A DNA stretch of 64,000 bases from the NCBI GenBank assembly GCA_020629285.1, contig JAHDDP010000012.1, forward strand, positions 1 through 64,000, written 5' to 3'. Of the stretch, positions 46,971 to 55,509 are shown one piece after another; position 1 is the first letter of the stretch, and every line of letters begins with the position of its first letter. The stretch comes from Maribacter sp. Its GTDB lineage: Bacteria > Bacteroidota > Bacteroidia > Flavobacteriales > Flavobacteriaceae. The notes under the pieces are model-generated. The model was not told the DNA's origin. It did no database searches and was given only the letters and a program-made list of their open reading frames with translations. Made by a program: the position numbers and the translations under genes.

Positions 46971-48260
46971 TTAAGATTTTGGCACAATCCTTTCGACCTT
47001 GCCAATAACAAAAGTGTAGCAGAAGAATCCTAAAAAAGCAACTCCTCCAATAAAAAACAAAGCAGGCTTAAAGTCCCCATCCTTCACTAAATAACCAATA
47101 ACAACAGGCACAACGACTGCAGAAAGTCCACCAATAAAATTGAACGCTCCGCCCGTAAGCCCTATTAAATTTTTAGGCGCCATTAACGAAACGAACACCC
47201 ATGCAATACTAGCCAAGCCATTACCAAAGAAAGCGATGGCCAAAAACAAAATAACCAACGTATTGTCTTCCGTATAATTGGCACCAATAATTGCGGTGGA
47301 TAACAACATACCTATAACAATTGGACCTTTTCTAGCAATTTCATTACTATATCCTTTCTTTACTAAATAATCTGAACTAAACCCTGAAAGTAGAATCCCT
47401 GCAAATGCAGCCAAAAATGGTATAGAAGCCAAAAAGCCCGATTGTAAAAAGTCTAGACCTCTATATTTCACTAAATATGTAGGGAACCAGGTAAGAAAAA
47501 AGATAGCGGTGGCACCCAAACAAAATTGACCTATATAAATACCCCATAGCTTTCTGTATTTGAAAACCTGCAGCAAATCTGACATTTCAAATTTCTCTTT
47601 CGGCTCTTTCTCTATATCCGATTTTAAATTAATAAGTCCGCCACCTTCGGCTATATGTTTTAATTCCTTTGAACTTATCGTTTTGTGATCCTTTGGATCT
47701 CTATAAAAAAGATACCATACCAATGCCCAAACCAAACCTATGATACCACTTACAATAAACAAGCCTCTCCATCCCATTTCAGATTGAATCCAAGTTAAAA
47801 CCGGAGTCAAGAAAGCTAAGCCTAAATATTGACCAGAAGTATAGACCGCAATTGCCGAAGCTCTTTCATTATCAGGAAACCAACGAGTAACGATTAAATT
47901 ATTGATAGGATAAGAGGGTGCCTCAAAAATACCAATACTTGCCCTTAACCCTATTAATAATAAAAATGAGTTGGCGGCACCTTGTATAAGCGTGGCAATA
48001 GACCAAAATGCCATAAGAACGGGATATAACAATCGCGTTTTTATTTTATCTGCCATAATACCGCCAGGTATTTGTAAAATAGCATATGTCCACGCAAATG
48101 CAGAAAAAATATACCCCATTTGAACAGTACTTAAGTCCAACTCATCACTAAGTGCAAAAGCGGCTACTGAAATATTGCTACGATCTAAATAATTTATAAC
48201 TACGGTAAAGAATACCATAGCCAGAATGTTATATCGCTTTTTTGTATTTTTTTCTATCAT
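46971..48260 (-). CDS. MFS transporter, hexuronate/aldonate (ACS) type
   Basis: 429 aa, 12 membrane segments with a cytoplasmic loop in the middle. 'NYLDRSNISVAAFALSDELDLS' and 'AYAIL' -like 'AWTYAILQIPGGIMADKIKTRLLYP' match the ExuT/GudP/DgoT anion:cation symporter subgroup. It would import the sugar acid (galactonate, hexuronate) consumed by the downstream enzymes. It is the first gene of the leftward operon; the 473-base region before it has no clear promoter but must contain it. Confidence 0.9.
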   Translation of the reverse strand: MIEKNTKKRYNILAMVFFTVVINYLDRSNISVAAFALSDELDLSTVQMGYIFSAFAWTYAILQIPGGIMADKIKTRLLYPVLMAFWSIATLIQGAANSFLLLIGLRASIGIFEAPSYPINNLIVTRWFPDNERASAIAVYTSGQYLGLAFLTPVLTWIQSEMGWRGLFIVSGIIGLVWALVWYLFYRDPKDHKTISSKELKHIAEGGGLINLKSDIEKEPKEKFEMSDLLQVFKYRKLWGIYIGQFCLGATAIFFLTWFPTYLVKYRGLDFLQSGFLASIPFLAAFAGILLSGFSSDYLVKKGYSNEIARKGPIVIGMLLSTAIIGANYTEDNTLVILFLAIAFFGNGLASIAWVFVSLMAPKNLIGLTGGAFNFIGGLSAVVVPVVIGYLVKDGDFKPALFFIGGVAFLGFFCYTFVIGKVERIVPKS

Positions 48261-48733
48261 TTATTGAATTTTAATCATTTGATATTACGAATAATGACTT
48301 TAATGCAAGCTTTGACCATTATGCTATCATCACATTTTTTTGAATAATTTAATCTAAACTTATCGCCAATAGACTATAGAAAATCAAATTATAATATGGA
48401 CATGTAAAAATTACCACATAATAAGATGAAGAAATATTAAAATGCATAGACAACGAAAGCACATGACCAATTAAAACTACACATTAACTAGACAATGTTA
48501 AAATTATTGACAATATGATCAACCAAAGGAAAGAATTGAGTTTTTATCAGTAGTAAATGTGTTTTTCAAAATATTTAAACAGGTAATCGATTGACTTCCA
48601 GAAATTTTATATCGTCCTTAAAAATTCATTAAAATATCACAACTTTCCCGTTGAACATCGTAATTTTCAAGAGTGTTAATTTCTAAAAAGCCCTTGTTTT
48701 TAATAGATTTGTCGTACTTACATTAGAAAGAAT
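48261..48733. other. divergent intergenic region, sugar-acid operon / leu operon
   Basis: 473 bases without a credible gene, AT-rich, holding the promoters of the two divergent operons. I see a -7 candidate at 48704-48711 for leuC, and an 8-bp palindrome AATCGATT at 48585-48592 with the CG-centred shape of LacI/GntR-type operators. I find no leucine-rich leader peptide, attenuator hairpin or riboswitch that I recognise. No repeat matching elsewhere in the window was seen. Confidence 0.6.
48704..48711 (+). promoter_or_regulatory. candidate -7 promoter element (TAGATTTG) of leu operon
   Basis: Matches TAnnTTTG 22 bases before the leuC start at 48734. A -33 TTG at about 20 bases is not evident. 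Confidence 0.4.
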
Positions 48734-50146
48734 ATGAGCGCAACAAAAACATTATTTGACAAAGTGTGGGATTCCCACGTAGTACATAAAATACAAGATG
48801 GTCCAGATGTACTGTTCATTGACAGACACATGGTTCATGAAGTAACAAGTCCTGTTGCTTTTCTAGGTATTAAGAACAGAAATATACCTGTGATGCACCC
48901 TGAAAAAACTTTTGCAACAGCTGACCATAACACTCCTACTATTAACCAACATTTACCGGTTGCAGATCCACTTTCAGCAAACCAGTTAAGAATGTTAGAA
49001 GAAAATGCCAATGAATATGGTATTTCTTATTGGGGATTAGGACATGCAAAAAATGGTATTGTACACGTTGTAGGACCTGAATATGGTATTACCCAACCAG
49101 GTGCTACTATTGTTTGTGGAGATTCACATACTTCTACACATGGTGCTTTTGGCGCTATAGCTTTTGGTATTGGTACTTCTGAAGTTGAGATGGTATTGGC
49201 TACACAATGTATTATGCAGCCTAAGCCAAAGAGAATGCGTATCAATATTAACGGTAAAATGAGCAAAGGGGTGACTCCTAAAGATGTTGCTCTATTTATC
49301 ATCTCTCAATTAACCACTTCTGGAGCAACAGGATACTTTGTTGAGTATGCAGGTGAAATCTTTAGAGAGATGAGTATGGAAGGTCGTATGACGGTTTGTA
49401 ACCTAAGTATAGAAATGGGTGCCCGTGGTGGTATGATAGCTCCTGATGAAAAAACATTTGAATATGTAAAAGGGCGTGAGTTTACTCCAAAAGGTGCAGA
49501 TTGGGATAAAGCAATGGCATATTGGGAAACCTTATATACAGATGAAGACGCCATTTTTGATAAGGAATTGACTTTTGACGGTTCGCTTATTGAACCTATG
49601 ATCACCTATGGTACCAACCCTGGTATGGGAATGGGAATTTCTAATGACATACCTATGGCAGATGCTGTACAAGGTGGTGCTACTACATATCAAAAATCAT
49701 TGAAGTATATGGATTTCAATGAAGGTGATAGCATGATGGGTAAACCAATTGATTTTGTTTTTCTTGGAAGTTGTACCAATGGTCGTATTGAAGATTTTAG
49801 AGCATTTGCCTCTATTGTAAAAGGAAGAAAGAAAGCTGACAATGTTACGGCATGGTTGGTGCCGGGATCACATAAGGTTGAATCAGCTATAAAAGAAGAA
49901 GGAATCCTTGATATTTTAACTGAATCTGGCTTTGAGCTTCGTGAGCCTGGTTGTTCTGCTTGTTTAGCAATGAACGATGATAAGGTACCGGCCGGTAAAT
50001 TAGCGGTAAGTACATCGAACAGAAACTTTGAAGGAAGACAAGGGCCTGGTTCTAGAACCTTATTGGCTAGTCCGTTAGTTGCTGCTGCAGCTGCCGTTAC
50101 CGGTAAAGTAACCGACCCAAGAGAATTAATGGTAGAACTTGTGTAA
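48734..50146 (+). CDS. leuC: isopropylmalate isomerase large subunit
   Basis: 470 aa. '[18 protein letters not shown]', '[31 protein letters not shown]' (in part) and '[14 protein letters not shown]' are diagnostic, with Fe-S cysteines in SCTNGR and 'GCSACLAMN'. With LeuD it interconverts 2- and 3-isopropylmalate, and the same enzyme can serve citramalate in the pyruvate route to isoleucine. First gene of the leucine operon, 99 bases before leuD; that gap holds a large inverted repeat. Confidence 0.97.
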   Translation: MSATKTLFDKVWDSHVVHKIQDGPDVLFIDRHMVHEVTSPVAFLGIKNRNIPVMHPEKTFATADHNTPTINQHLPVADPLSANQLRMLEENANEYGISYWGLGHAKNGIVHVVGPEYGITQPGATIVCGDSHTSTHGAFGAIAFGIGTSEVEMVLATQCIMQPKPKRMRININGKMSKGVTPKDVALFIISQLTTSGATGYFVEYAGEIFREMSMEGRMTVCNLSIEMGARGGMIAPDEKTFEYVKGREFTPKGADWDKAMAYWETLYTDEDAIFDKELTFDGSLIEPMITYGTNPGMGMGISNDIPMADAVQGGATTYQKSLKYMDFNEGDSMMGKPIDFVFLGSCTNGRIEDFRAFASIVKGRKKADNVTAWLVPGSHKVESAIKEEGILDILTESGFELREPGCSACLAMNDDKVPAGKLAVSTSNRNFEGRQGPGSRTLLASPLVAAAAAVTGKVTDPRELMVELV

Positions 50147-50150
50147 CAAG

Positions 50151-50240
50151 TTTGCCTTTCGCTATTAGCCGCTGGCTTTTAGCACAGTAACAATTATAAT
50201 AATACAAGCTAATGGCAAAACGCCAGAAGCAAAAAGCTAT
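50151..50240. repeat. imperfect inverted-repeat element between leuC and leuD
   Basis: Left arm 50151-50183 and right arm 50208-50240 match in 20 of 33 positions without gaps when one is reverse-complemented; the inner ends are perfect (TTAGC / GCTAA). They enclose a 24-base AT-rich loop. The GCTTTT/AGC-type words recur near the four-helix gene at 52444 and 52871, so it looks like a small palindromic repeat family (REP/MITE-like). Confidence 0.5.
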
Positions 50241-50245
50241 AAAAA

Positions 50246-50842
50246 ATGGCATACGATAAATTCGACATATTAACTTCAACTGCGGTTCCTTTACCAATAG
50301 AAAACGTAGATACAGATCAAATCATACCTGCACGATTTTTAAAGGCAACTGAGCGTGTTGGTTTTGGTGATAACCTATTTAGAGATTGGCGTTACAATCA
50401 AGACAATACCTTGAAAGAAGATTTTGTTTTGAACCAAGATAAATTCAGCGGAAAAATATTAGTAGGTGGTAAAAACTTTGGCTCAGGATCATCTCGTGAG
50501 CATGCTGCTTGGGCCGTTTATGATTACGGTTTTAGATGTGTAGTTTCAAGTTTCTTCGCAGATATCTTTAGAGGTAACTGTTTAAATATTGGTGTATTAC
50601 CAGTACAAGTAAGTGCTGCATTTTTACAGAAAATATTTGATGCTGTTGATGCCGACCCTTCAACTGAGTTGGAAATTAATCTTCAAGAGCAAAAGATAAC
50701 CTTATTGCCTACCGGTGAAAGTGAGTCTTTTGACATCAACGATTACAAGAAAAACAATATGCTTAACGGTTTTGATGATATCGACTACTTGTTGAACATC
50801 AAAAAAGATATTGAGACCTTTGCAGAGAACACTCCGCTTTAA
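50246..50842 (+). CDS. leuD: isopropylmalate isomerase small subunit
   Basis: 198 aa. 'VDTDQIIPARFLK' at the N-terminus and 'GKNFGSGSSREHAAWA' (the loop containing Ser-Ser-Arg) are diagnostic. It forms the aconitase-like heterodimer with LeuC. Complete. It is followed after 83 bases by the synthase gene, with a 12-bp perfect hairpin in the gap. Confidence 0.97.
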   Translation: MAYDKFDILTSTAVPLPIENVDTDQIIPARFLKATERVGFGDNLFRDWRYNQDNTLKEDFVLNQDKFSGKILVGGKNFGSGSSREHAAWAVYDYGFRCVVSSFFADIFRGNCLNIGVLPVQVSAAFLQKIFDAVDADPSTELEINLQEQKITLLPTGESESFDINDYKKNNMLNGFDDIDYLLNIKKDIETFAENTPL

Positions 50843-50887
50843 TCTCAAATATCAGAACAATACAGAGCACTTACGTTAACTAACCCT

Positions 50888-50916
50888 ATGCCATTTTTAG
50901 AATTTAAAAATGGCAT
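50888..50916 (+). other. perfect intercistronic hairpin upstream of the LeuA2 gene
   Basis: ATGCCATTTTTA (50888-50899) pairs perfectly with TAAAAATGGCAT (50905-50916) over a GAATT loop, ending 9 bases before the synthase start codon. No U tract follows, so it is not a terminator; it could shape translation or mRNA decay. Confidence 0.5.
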
Positions 50917-50925
50917 TTAGAACAC

Positions 50926-52443
50926 ATGAAAAAAAGAAAGTTAGAAATAATGGATACCACCCTTAGGGATGGCGAGCAAACCTCGGGCGTATCCTTTTCT
51001 GCATCGGAAAAACTAACCTTGGCAAAGTTGCTTTTAGAAGAACTAAAAGTAGACCGAATTGAAATTGCATCTGCTCGTGTTTCTGATGGAGAGCTAGATG
51101 CTGTTCAAAAAATTACAGAATGGGCGGGCGAAAAAGGTTATTTAGAACGTGTAGAAGTACTAACTTTCGTTGACGGCGGTATTTCCTTGGATTGGATGCA
51201 GAAATCTGGAGCTATTTCTCAAAATTTGCTGACCAAAGGTTCCATGAACCATTTAAAGTATCAGTTAAAGAAAACTCCCGAGCAACATTTTTCTGAAATA
51301 GCTGATATTTTCAAACAAGCTACAGAAAGAGGTATTATCAATAATATCTATTTAGAGGATTGGAGTAACGGAATGCGAAATTCCAAAGCATATGTATTTG
51401 AGTTTCTAGATTTTCTATCCACTCAGAATGTAAAAAGAATATTACTACCAGATACATTAGGCATTTTAACGCACACCGAAACATATGCGTATTTGTCTGA
51501 GATAGTGGAAAAATATCCAAGTTTACATTTCGATTTTCATGGTCATAATGATTATGATTTGGGTGTTGCTAATATTATGGAAGCTGTAAAAGCTGGCTGC
51601 CATGGTTTACACCTTACTGTAAACGGAATGGGAGAAAGAGCCGGTAACGCACCTATGGCAAGTGCCGTAGCAGTTATTAATGACTTTCTACCAGAGGTTG
51701 AAATTAATGTAAACGAGACATCATTATATAAAGTAAGTAAACTGGTATCTGCCTTTACAGGGTTTACCATACCAGCGAACAAACCTATTGTAGGGGATAA
51801 TGTATTTACCCAAACCGCTGGTATACATGCAGATGGCGACAGCAAAAATAATTTATATTTCAGTGACCTAATGCCAGAACGTTTTGGTAGAAAACGTAAA
51901 TATGCATTAGGTAAAATGTCTGGTAAAGCCAACATACAGAAAAACCTGCAGGAACTTGGTTTAACTTTAAACAATGAGGAGTTAAAAAAAGTTACTGAAC
52001 GTATTATTGAATTAGGAGATAAAAAAGAACGTGTTACTAAAGATGATCTTCCTTTTATTATTTCCGATGTTTTAGATACTGCAGATTATAAACAGAAAGT
52101 ATTTATAAAATCATATGTACTTACCCATGCTATGGGATTAATGCCTTCCACTACCCTATCTGTTGAAATTGATGGAAAAGTGATTGAAGCACATGCACAA
52201 GGAGACGGGCAATATGATGCATTTATGAATGCATTAAAAAAAGTATATATAGCCAAGAAAATTGCATTACCAAAATTGACGGATTATGCAGTAAGAATAC
52301 CTCCAGGAAGTACTTCTGATGCTTTATGCGAAACGGTTATTACTTGGGAATTGGATGGAAAAGAATTTACATCAAGAGGTTTAGATTCTGACCAAACGGT
52401 TAGTGCGATTAAAGCTACCGAAAAAATGTTGAATATAATTTAG
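50926..52443 (+). CDS. 2-isopropylmalate/citramalate synthase (LeuA2/CimA-like)
   Basis: 505 aa DRE-TIM metallolyase. 'MDTTLRDGEQTSGVSFS' carries Arg14/Asp15, 'FHGHNDYDLGVAN' the His ligands, and the C-terminal ~130 residues form the regulatory domain binding an end product. The whole N-terminal region strongly resembles, from memory, Leptospira interrogans citramalate synthase. The three pocket residues that restrict that enzyme to pyruvate (Leu81, Leu104, Tyr144) correspond to Leu79, Leu102 and Tyr142 here, with a constant offset of 2. So it may make citramalate (isoleucine route) and not isopropylmalate, or do both. The operon context (leuC, leuD, leuB) fits either route. It follows leuD by 83 bases. 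Confidence 0.85.
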   Translation: MKKRKLEIMDTTLRDGEQTSGVSFSASEKLTLAKLLLEELKVDRIEIASARVSDGELDAVQKITEWAGEKGYLERVEVLTFVDGGISLDWMQKSGAISQNLLTKGSMNHLKYQLKKTPEQHFSEIADIFKQATERGIINNIYLEDWSNGMRNSKAYVFEFLDFLSTQNVKRILLPDTLGILTHTETYAYLSEIVEKYPSLHFDFHGHNDYDLGVANIMEAVKAGCHGLHLTVNGMGERAGNAPMASAVAVINDFLPEVEINVNETSLYKVSKLVSAFTGFTIPANKPIVGDNVFTQTAGIHADGDSKNNLYFSDLMPERFGRKRKYALGKMSGKANIQKNLQELGLTLNNEELKKVTERIIELGDKKERVTKDDLPFIISDVLDTADYKQKVFIKSYVLTHAMGLMPSTTLSVEIDGKVIEAHAQGDGQYDAFMNALKKVYIAKKIALPKLTDYAVRIPPGSTSDALCETVITWELDGKEFTSRGLDSDQTVSAIKATEKMLNII

Positions 52444-52486
52444 CGCTAGGCGCCGGACGCTGGACGCGGAGCGCTAAACGCTTTTG
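52442..52486. repeat. GC-rich left arm of IVS-like element
   Basis: About 45 bases far richer in G+C than the AT-rich background, starting at the leuA2 stop. AGCGCT occurs at 52442-52447 and 52470-52475, and GGACGC is tandemly repeated between them. CGCTAAACG at 52472-52480 is perfectly complementary to CGTTTAGCG at 52871-52879 on the far side of the four-helix gene. Confidence 0.5.
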
Positions 52487-52833
52487 ATGAGAGATTATAA
52501 AAAATATAATGTTTGGAAATTAGGTCATGAAGTTACTTTAGAGATTTATAAATTATCTAGAAGCTTTCCTAATAATGAAAATTTTGGATTAACAAGTCAA
52601 ATGAGAAGAGCCTCTTCATCTATTCCAGCAAATATTGCTGAAGGATGCGGAAGAGAATCTGATGCGGAGTTTAAACGTTTTTTAATCATTTCTCAAGGGT
52701 CAGCAAGTGAATTAGAATATTTTACCATTTTAGCAAAAGATCTAAAGTATATTCAAGAAGAAGAGCTTTAATCATTCATGATAAAGTAAATAAAGTAAGA
52801 AGAAGTTTAAATAGTTTAATAAATAAGATATAA
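52487..52833 (+). pseudogene. four-helix-bundle protein (23S rRNA IVS-type), C-terminal frameshift
   Basis: 'YNVWKLGHEVTLEIYKLSRSF', 'SQMRRASSSIPANIAEGCGR' and 'GSASELEYF' are diagnostic of the S23/IVP four-helix-bundle family (related to bAvd). The ATG at 52487 is preferred over TTG at 52484. The frame stops at 52771 (94 aa), but the +1 phase directly after it encodes LIIHDKVNKVRRSLNSLINK up to a stop at 52833, exactly the missing last helix. Restoring one T in the TTT run at 52767-52769 rejoins them to ~115 aa, the family length. So either one base is deleted or it is a sequencing error. It lies inside the leu operon, flanked by inverted repeats. Function unknown; family members sit in 23S rRNA intervening sequences. 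Confidence 0.8.
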
Positions 52834-52868
52834 TTATAAATAGCCTAAACTATATACGATTAAAGTAT

Positions 52869-52905
52869 AACGTTTAGCGTACAGCGAAAAGCTAAAAAGC
52901 GATTA
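52869..52905. repeat. right arm of IVS-like element
   Basis: CGTTTAGCG at 52871-52879 is the perfect complement of 52472-52480; the following AGCGAAAAGCTAAAAAGC resembles the leuC-leuD repeat. It ends just before leuB. Confidence 0.45.
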
Positions 52906-52909
52906 AACC

Positions 52910-53965
52910 ATGAAATTAAATATTGCCTTATTGGCCGGTGATGGTATCGGTCCTGAAGTTATTGATCAAGCAGTAAAAGTATGTGATGCCATTGCAAAAA
53001 AGTATGAGCACCATATTACTTGGAAACCTGCACTTACAGGCGCAGCGGCCATTGATGCCGTTGGTGAACCTTACCCAGATGAGACACATGAAATATGTGC
53101 AAATGCTGATGCAGTTCTTTTTGGCGCTATAGGTCATCCTAGATTTGATAATGACCCTTCTGCAAAAGTTCGTCCAGAGCAAGGGTTATTGAAGATGAGA
53201 CAGAAATTAGGTTTGTTTGCCAATGTTAGACCAACATTTACATTCCCATCTCTTATAGAAAAGTCGCCACTAAAAAAAGACCGTATTGAAGGTACCGACC
53301 TAATAATTCTTCGTGAATTAACTGGAGGTATCTACTTTGGTGAGCGTGGAAGAAAAGATGACGGTAATACCGCTTTTGACACTATGACCTACCAACGTTT
53401 TGAAATAGAAAGATTAGCTAAAAAAGGCTTTGACTTCGCTATGAAGCGTTCTAAAAAATTATGTTGTGTTGATAAAGCCAACGTATTGGAATCTTCTAGA
53501 CTTTGGAGAGAGACTGTACAGGCTATGGAAAAAGATTATCCAGAAGTAGAAGTAACTTATGAGTTTATCGATGCGGTTGCAATGCGCTTAATTCAATGGC
53601 CAAAAGGTTACGATGTTATCATAACGGCGAACTTGTTCGGGGATATTTTAACTGATGAGGCATCTGTAATTGCAGGTTCTATGGGACTTATGCCTTCATC
53701 ATCTGTAGGTAGTGATGTTTCTTTATATGAACCTATTCATGGTTCGTATCCACAAGCAGCTGGTAAAGACATCGCTAACCCGTTAGCTACCGTACTTTCA
53801 GCAGCCATGCTTTTTGAAGACATGAATATGACAGAAGAAGCTGAACAAATTAGACGCGTAGTAAACAAATCTTTAGCAGAAGGTTATGTAACCGAAGATC
53901 TTGCCGATGGTGGTAAAAGTTACAAAACAAGTGAAGTTGGCGATTGGTTAGCTAGCAACATTTAA
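52910..53965 (+). CDS. leuB: 3-isopropylmalate dehydrogenase
   Basis: 351 aa. 'LLAGDGIGPEVIDQAVKV' opens the isocitrate/isopropylmalate dehydrogenase fold; 'LRELTGGIYFGERG' and 'NLFGDILTDEASVIAGSMGLMPS' are characteristic, with substrate-binding Arg residues in 'KVRPEQGLLKMRQKLGLFANVRP'. It oxidatively decarboxylates 3-isopropylmalate with NAD+. Last gene of the leu operon, followed by a strong terminator. Complete. Confidence 0.97.
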   Translation: MKLNIALLAGDGIGPEVIDQAVKVCDAIAKKYEHHITWKPALTGAAAIDAVGEPYPDETHEICANADAVLFGAIGHPRFDNDPSAKVRPEQGLLKMRQKLGLFANVRPTFTFPSLIEKSPLKKDRIEGTDLIILRELTGGIYFGERGRKDDGNTAFDTMTYQRFEIERLAKKGFDFAMKRSKKLCCVDKANVLESSRLWRETVQAMEKDYPEVEVTYEFIDAVAMRLIQWPKGYDVIITANLFGDILTDEASVIAGSMGLMPSSSVGSDVSLYEPIHGSYPQAAGKDIANPLATVLSAAMLFEDMNMTEEAEQIRRVVNKSLAEGYVTEDLADGGKSYKTSEVGDWLASNI

Positions 53966-53981
53966 GAAATATACCTAAAAG

Positions 53982-54015
53982 AAAATCCCTTTAATCTTTG
54001 ATTAAAGGGATTTTT
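53982..54015. terminator. bidirectional rho-independent terminator of leu operon
   Basis: 15-bp stem AAAATCCCTTTAATC (53982-53996) / GATTAAAGGGATTTT (54000-54014) with TTT loop and a T run, between convergent leuB and the serine hydrolase. Confidence 0.85.
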
Positions 54016-54038
54016 AATATCTGATAATTACAATGTAC

Positions 54039-55307
54039 TTAAATACTTGTAGCTATTTCAATTTCTTGTTCATAAATACTTTTAACGATTGCACGTAAAT
54101 CAGGAATTACGGTCTTAACCAATTTCGATGGTCCGTTGATTAGTACACAAATACCTAAATCCGAATCTGGAAAAAGTGCAATTTCATTTCTGTAGTTGTT
54201 CACACTACCACCATGATGCCAAATAGTTTCCTCAGGGGCATTCTCATTCTCTTTTACAGTGTGTATTCTCCAACCAAATCCATAACCTGAACTCACATGT
54301 CCTGGCCATTTTTGATAATATTTTCTATGACCATTTAATTCTACAAAAGGTTTAAATACCTGAGCCATATCTTCTCTAGACATTACATCAGGATTATGAC
54401 CTAATAAGAAACGCATCCACTTAGCCATATCTTCAGAGTTTGCATTGATACCACCGGCAGCGATAGCATTATAATAGTTATCTCTTGGCAAAACCGTTCT
54501 CAATCGATGCCCTCTTCTAATATGTGGTAGCGCAATATTTGCATTTTGCATTAATGTCTTATGATCCATAGACACAGAATTCATACCTAAAGGTTCAAAG
54601 AATTTTTCTTCTAAAAGCGTTTGAATATCTTTTCCTGTTGCTTTCAACATCACTTCTTGTGAAACAGAAAACATGGCATTTTGATAGCTATATTGCGAAC
54701 CAGGTTCGGAAATCGGATTTATTCTATCGAATTTTTCGCTAATCGATGACATGGTGTAACCCGCCTCTACTAAATCTGTATAACTATGGTATGGAGTTCC
54801 TGTAGTGTGAGAAAGTAAATGTGCTACTTCTATTTTTTGAGTATTCTGTTGATTACCAAAATGGAAATTCGGTAAGTAATCAGCCACTTTATCATTTAGG
54901 TGTAATTTACCTTCGCTTTCTAAATTGGCTGCTAAAACACCGGTAAAGCCTTTTGAGATAGAACCTAGTCTAAATAGCGTTTCTCCGTCAACAAATTCTT
55001 TACCGTTAAAACTTCTTTTACCATATCCATCAGAGAGAACAACAGAGTCTCCACTCACAATACTTACACCCGCTCCAACAATGTCACCAGAGGCAATAGC
55101 TTTATTGAAATAATCGGTCAAGGCTTCGTTCAGCGCTTGTTGACGAATATTATAGAGTTTAATTTCCCTTTTCTCCGCAAGGGTTTTAACAGGGTTGGGA
55201 TTGGAAATAATTGCTTTGGAGTGTTCTGGCTTAAAAGAAGAAGCCGTAAGAACAAAAAGTAATAGAACCATTATTATGGCTCCAAAAAATAATTTGGTAC
55301 GTGACAC
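54039..55307 (-). CDS. serine hydrolase of beta-lactamase/penicillin-binding class C fold
   Basis: 422 aa with an N-terminal membrane/signal segment (residues ~5-25). 'LGSISKGFTGVLA' holds the SxxK catalytic motif, YSYQNAMFS the YxN motif, and 'WHHGGSVNNYR' the third (HxG) element. It belongs to class C beta-lactamase-like esterases/peptidases and acts in the periplasm. Nothing indicates antibiotic hydrolysis; D-amino peptidase or esterase activity is as likely. It is a single gene converging on leuB. Confidence 0.88.
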   Translation of the reverse strand: MSRTKLFFGAIIMVLLLFVLTASSFKPEHSKAIISNPNPVKTLAEKREIKLYNIRQQALNEALTDYFNKAIASGDIVGAGVSIVSGDSVVLSDGYGKRSFNGKEFVDGETLFRLGSISKGFTGVLAANLESEGKLHLNDKVADYLPNFHFGNQQNTQKIEVAHLLSHTTGTPYHSYTDLVEAGYTMSSISEKFDRINPISEPGSQYSYQNAMFSVSQEVMLKATGKDIQTLLEEKFFEPLGMNSVSMDHKTLMQNANIALPHIRRGHRLRTVLPRDNYYNAIAAGGINANSEDMAKWMRFLLGHNPDVMSREDMAQVFKPFVELNGHRKYYQKWPGHVSSGYGFGWRIHTVKENENAPEETIWHHGGSVNNYRNEIALFPDSDLGICVLINGPSKLVKTVIPDLRAIVKSIYEQEIEIATSI

Positions 55308-55457
55308 AGCATTGTAGGTTTTGGTTTTCTTTTAACGTCACAAAATCAATAAAATTACCGATGAACTACATAAATTAATAAATTTAACAACCAAACCAAC
55401 TGATTACAAGGCAAGAAAGCAAATTAAAAATAAGCATGCGCCTGAATATTTAGACAA

Positions 55458-55489
55458 AAAAAAGGAACCCCATTTGAAGTTCCTTTTTT
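55458..55489 (-). terminator. rho-independent terminator of the MFS gene
   Basis: On the minus strand, an 11-bp stem (55479-55489 / 55458-55468, GGAAC core with A/T extension) with a 10-base loop follows the MFS gene stop. Confidence 0.7.
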
Positions 55490-55509
55490 AAAATTTATAA
55501 AAATAAAGA

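Noticed and set aside
48261-48733. Leucine attenuator, leader peptide or T-box before leuC
   Set aside because: No run of Leu codons, no terminator-antiterminator pair and no conserved riboswitch core were found; only a promoter-like -7 motif and a weak AATCGATT palindrome.
50097-50297. Minus-strand open frame in the leuC-leuD gap
   Set aside because: It overlaps both leu genes and the inverted repeat, and shows no domain-like composition; a shadow frame.
54039-55307. Antibiotic-resistance beta-lactamase
   Set aside because: The class C fold motifs are shared by many esterases and peptidases; there is no resistance context such as an ampR gene or mobile element.
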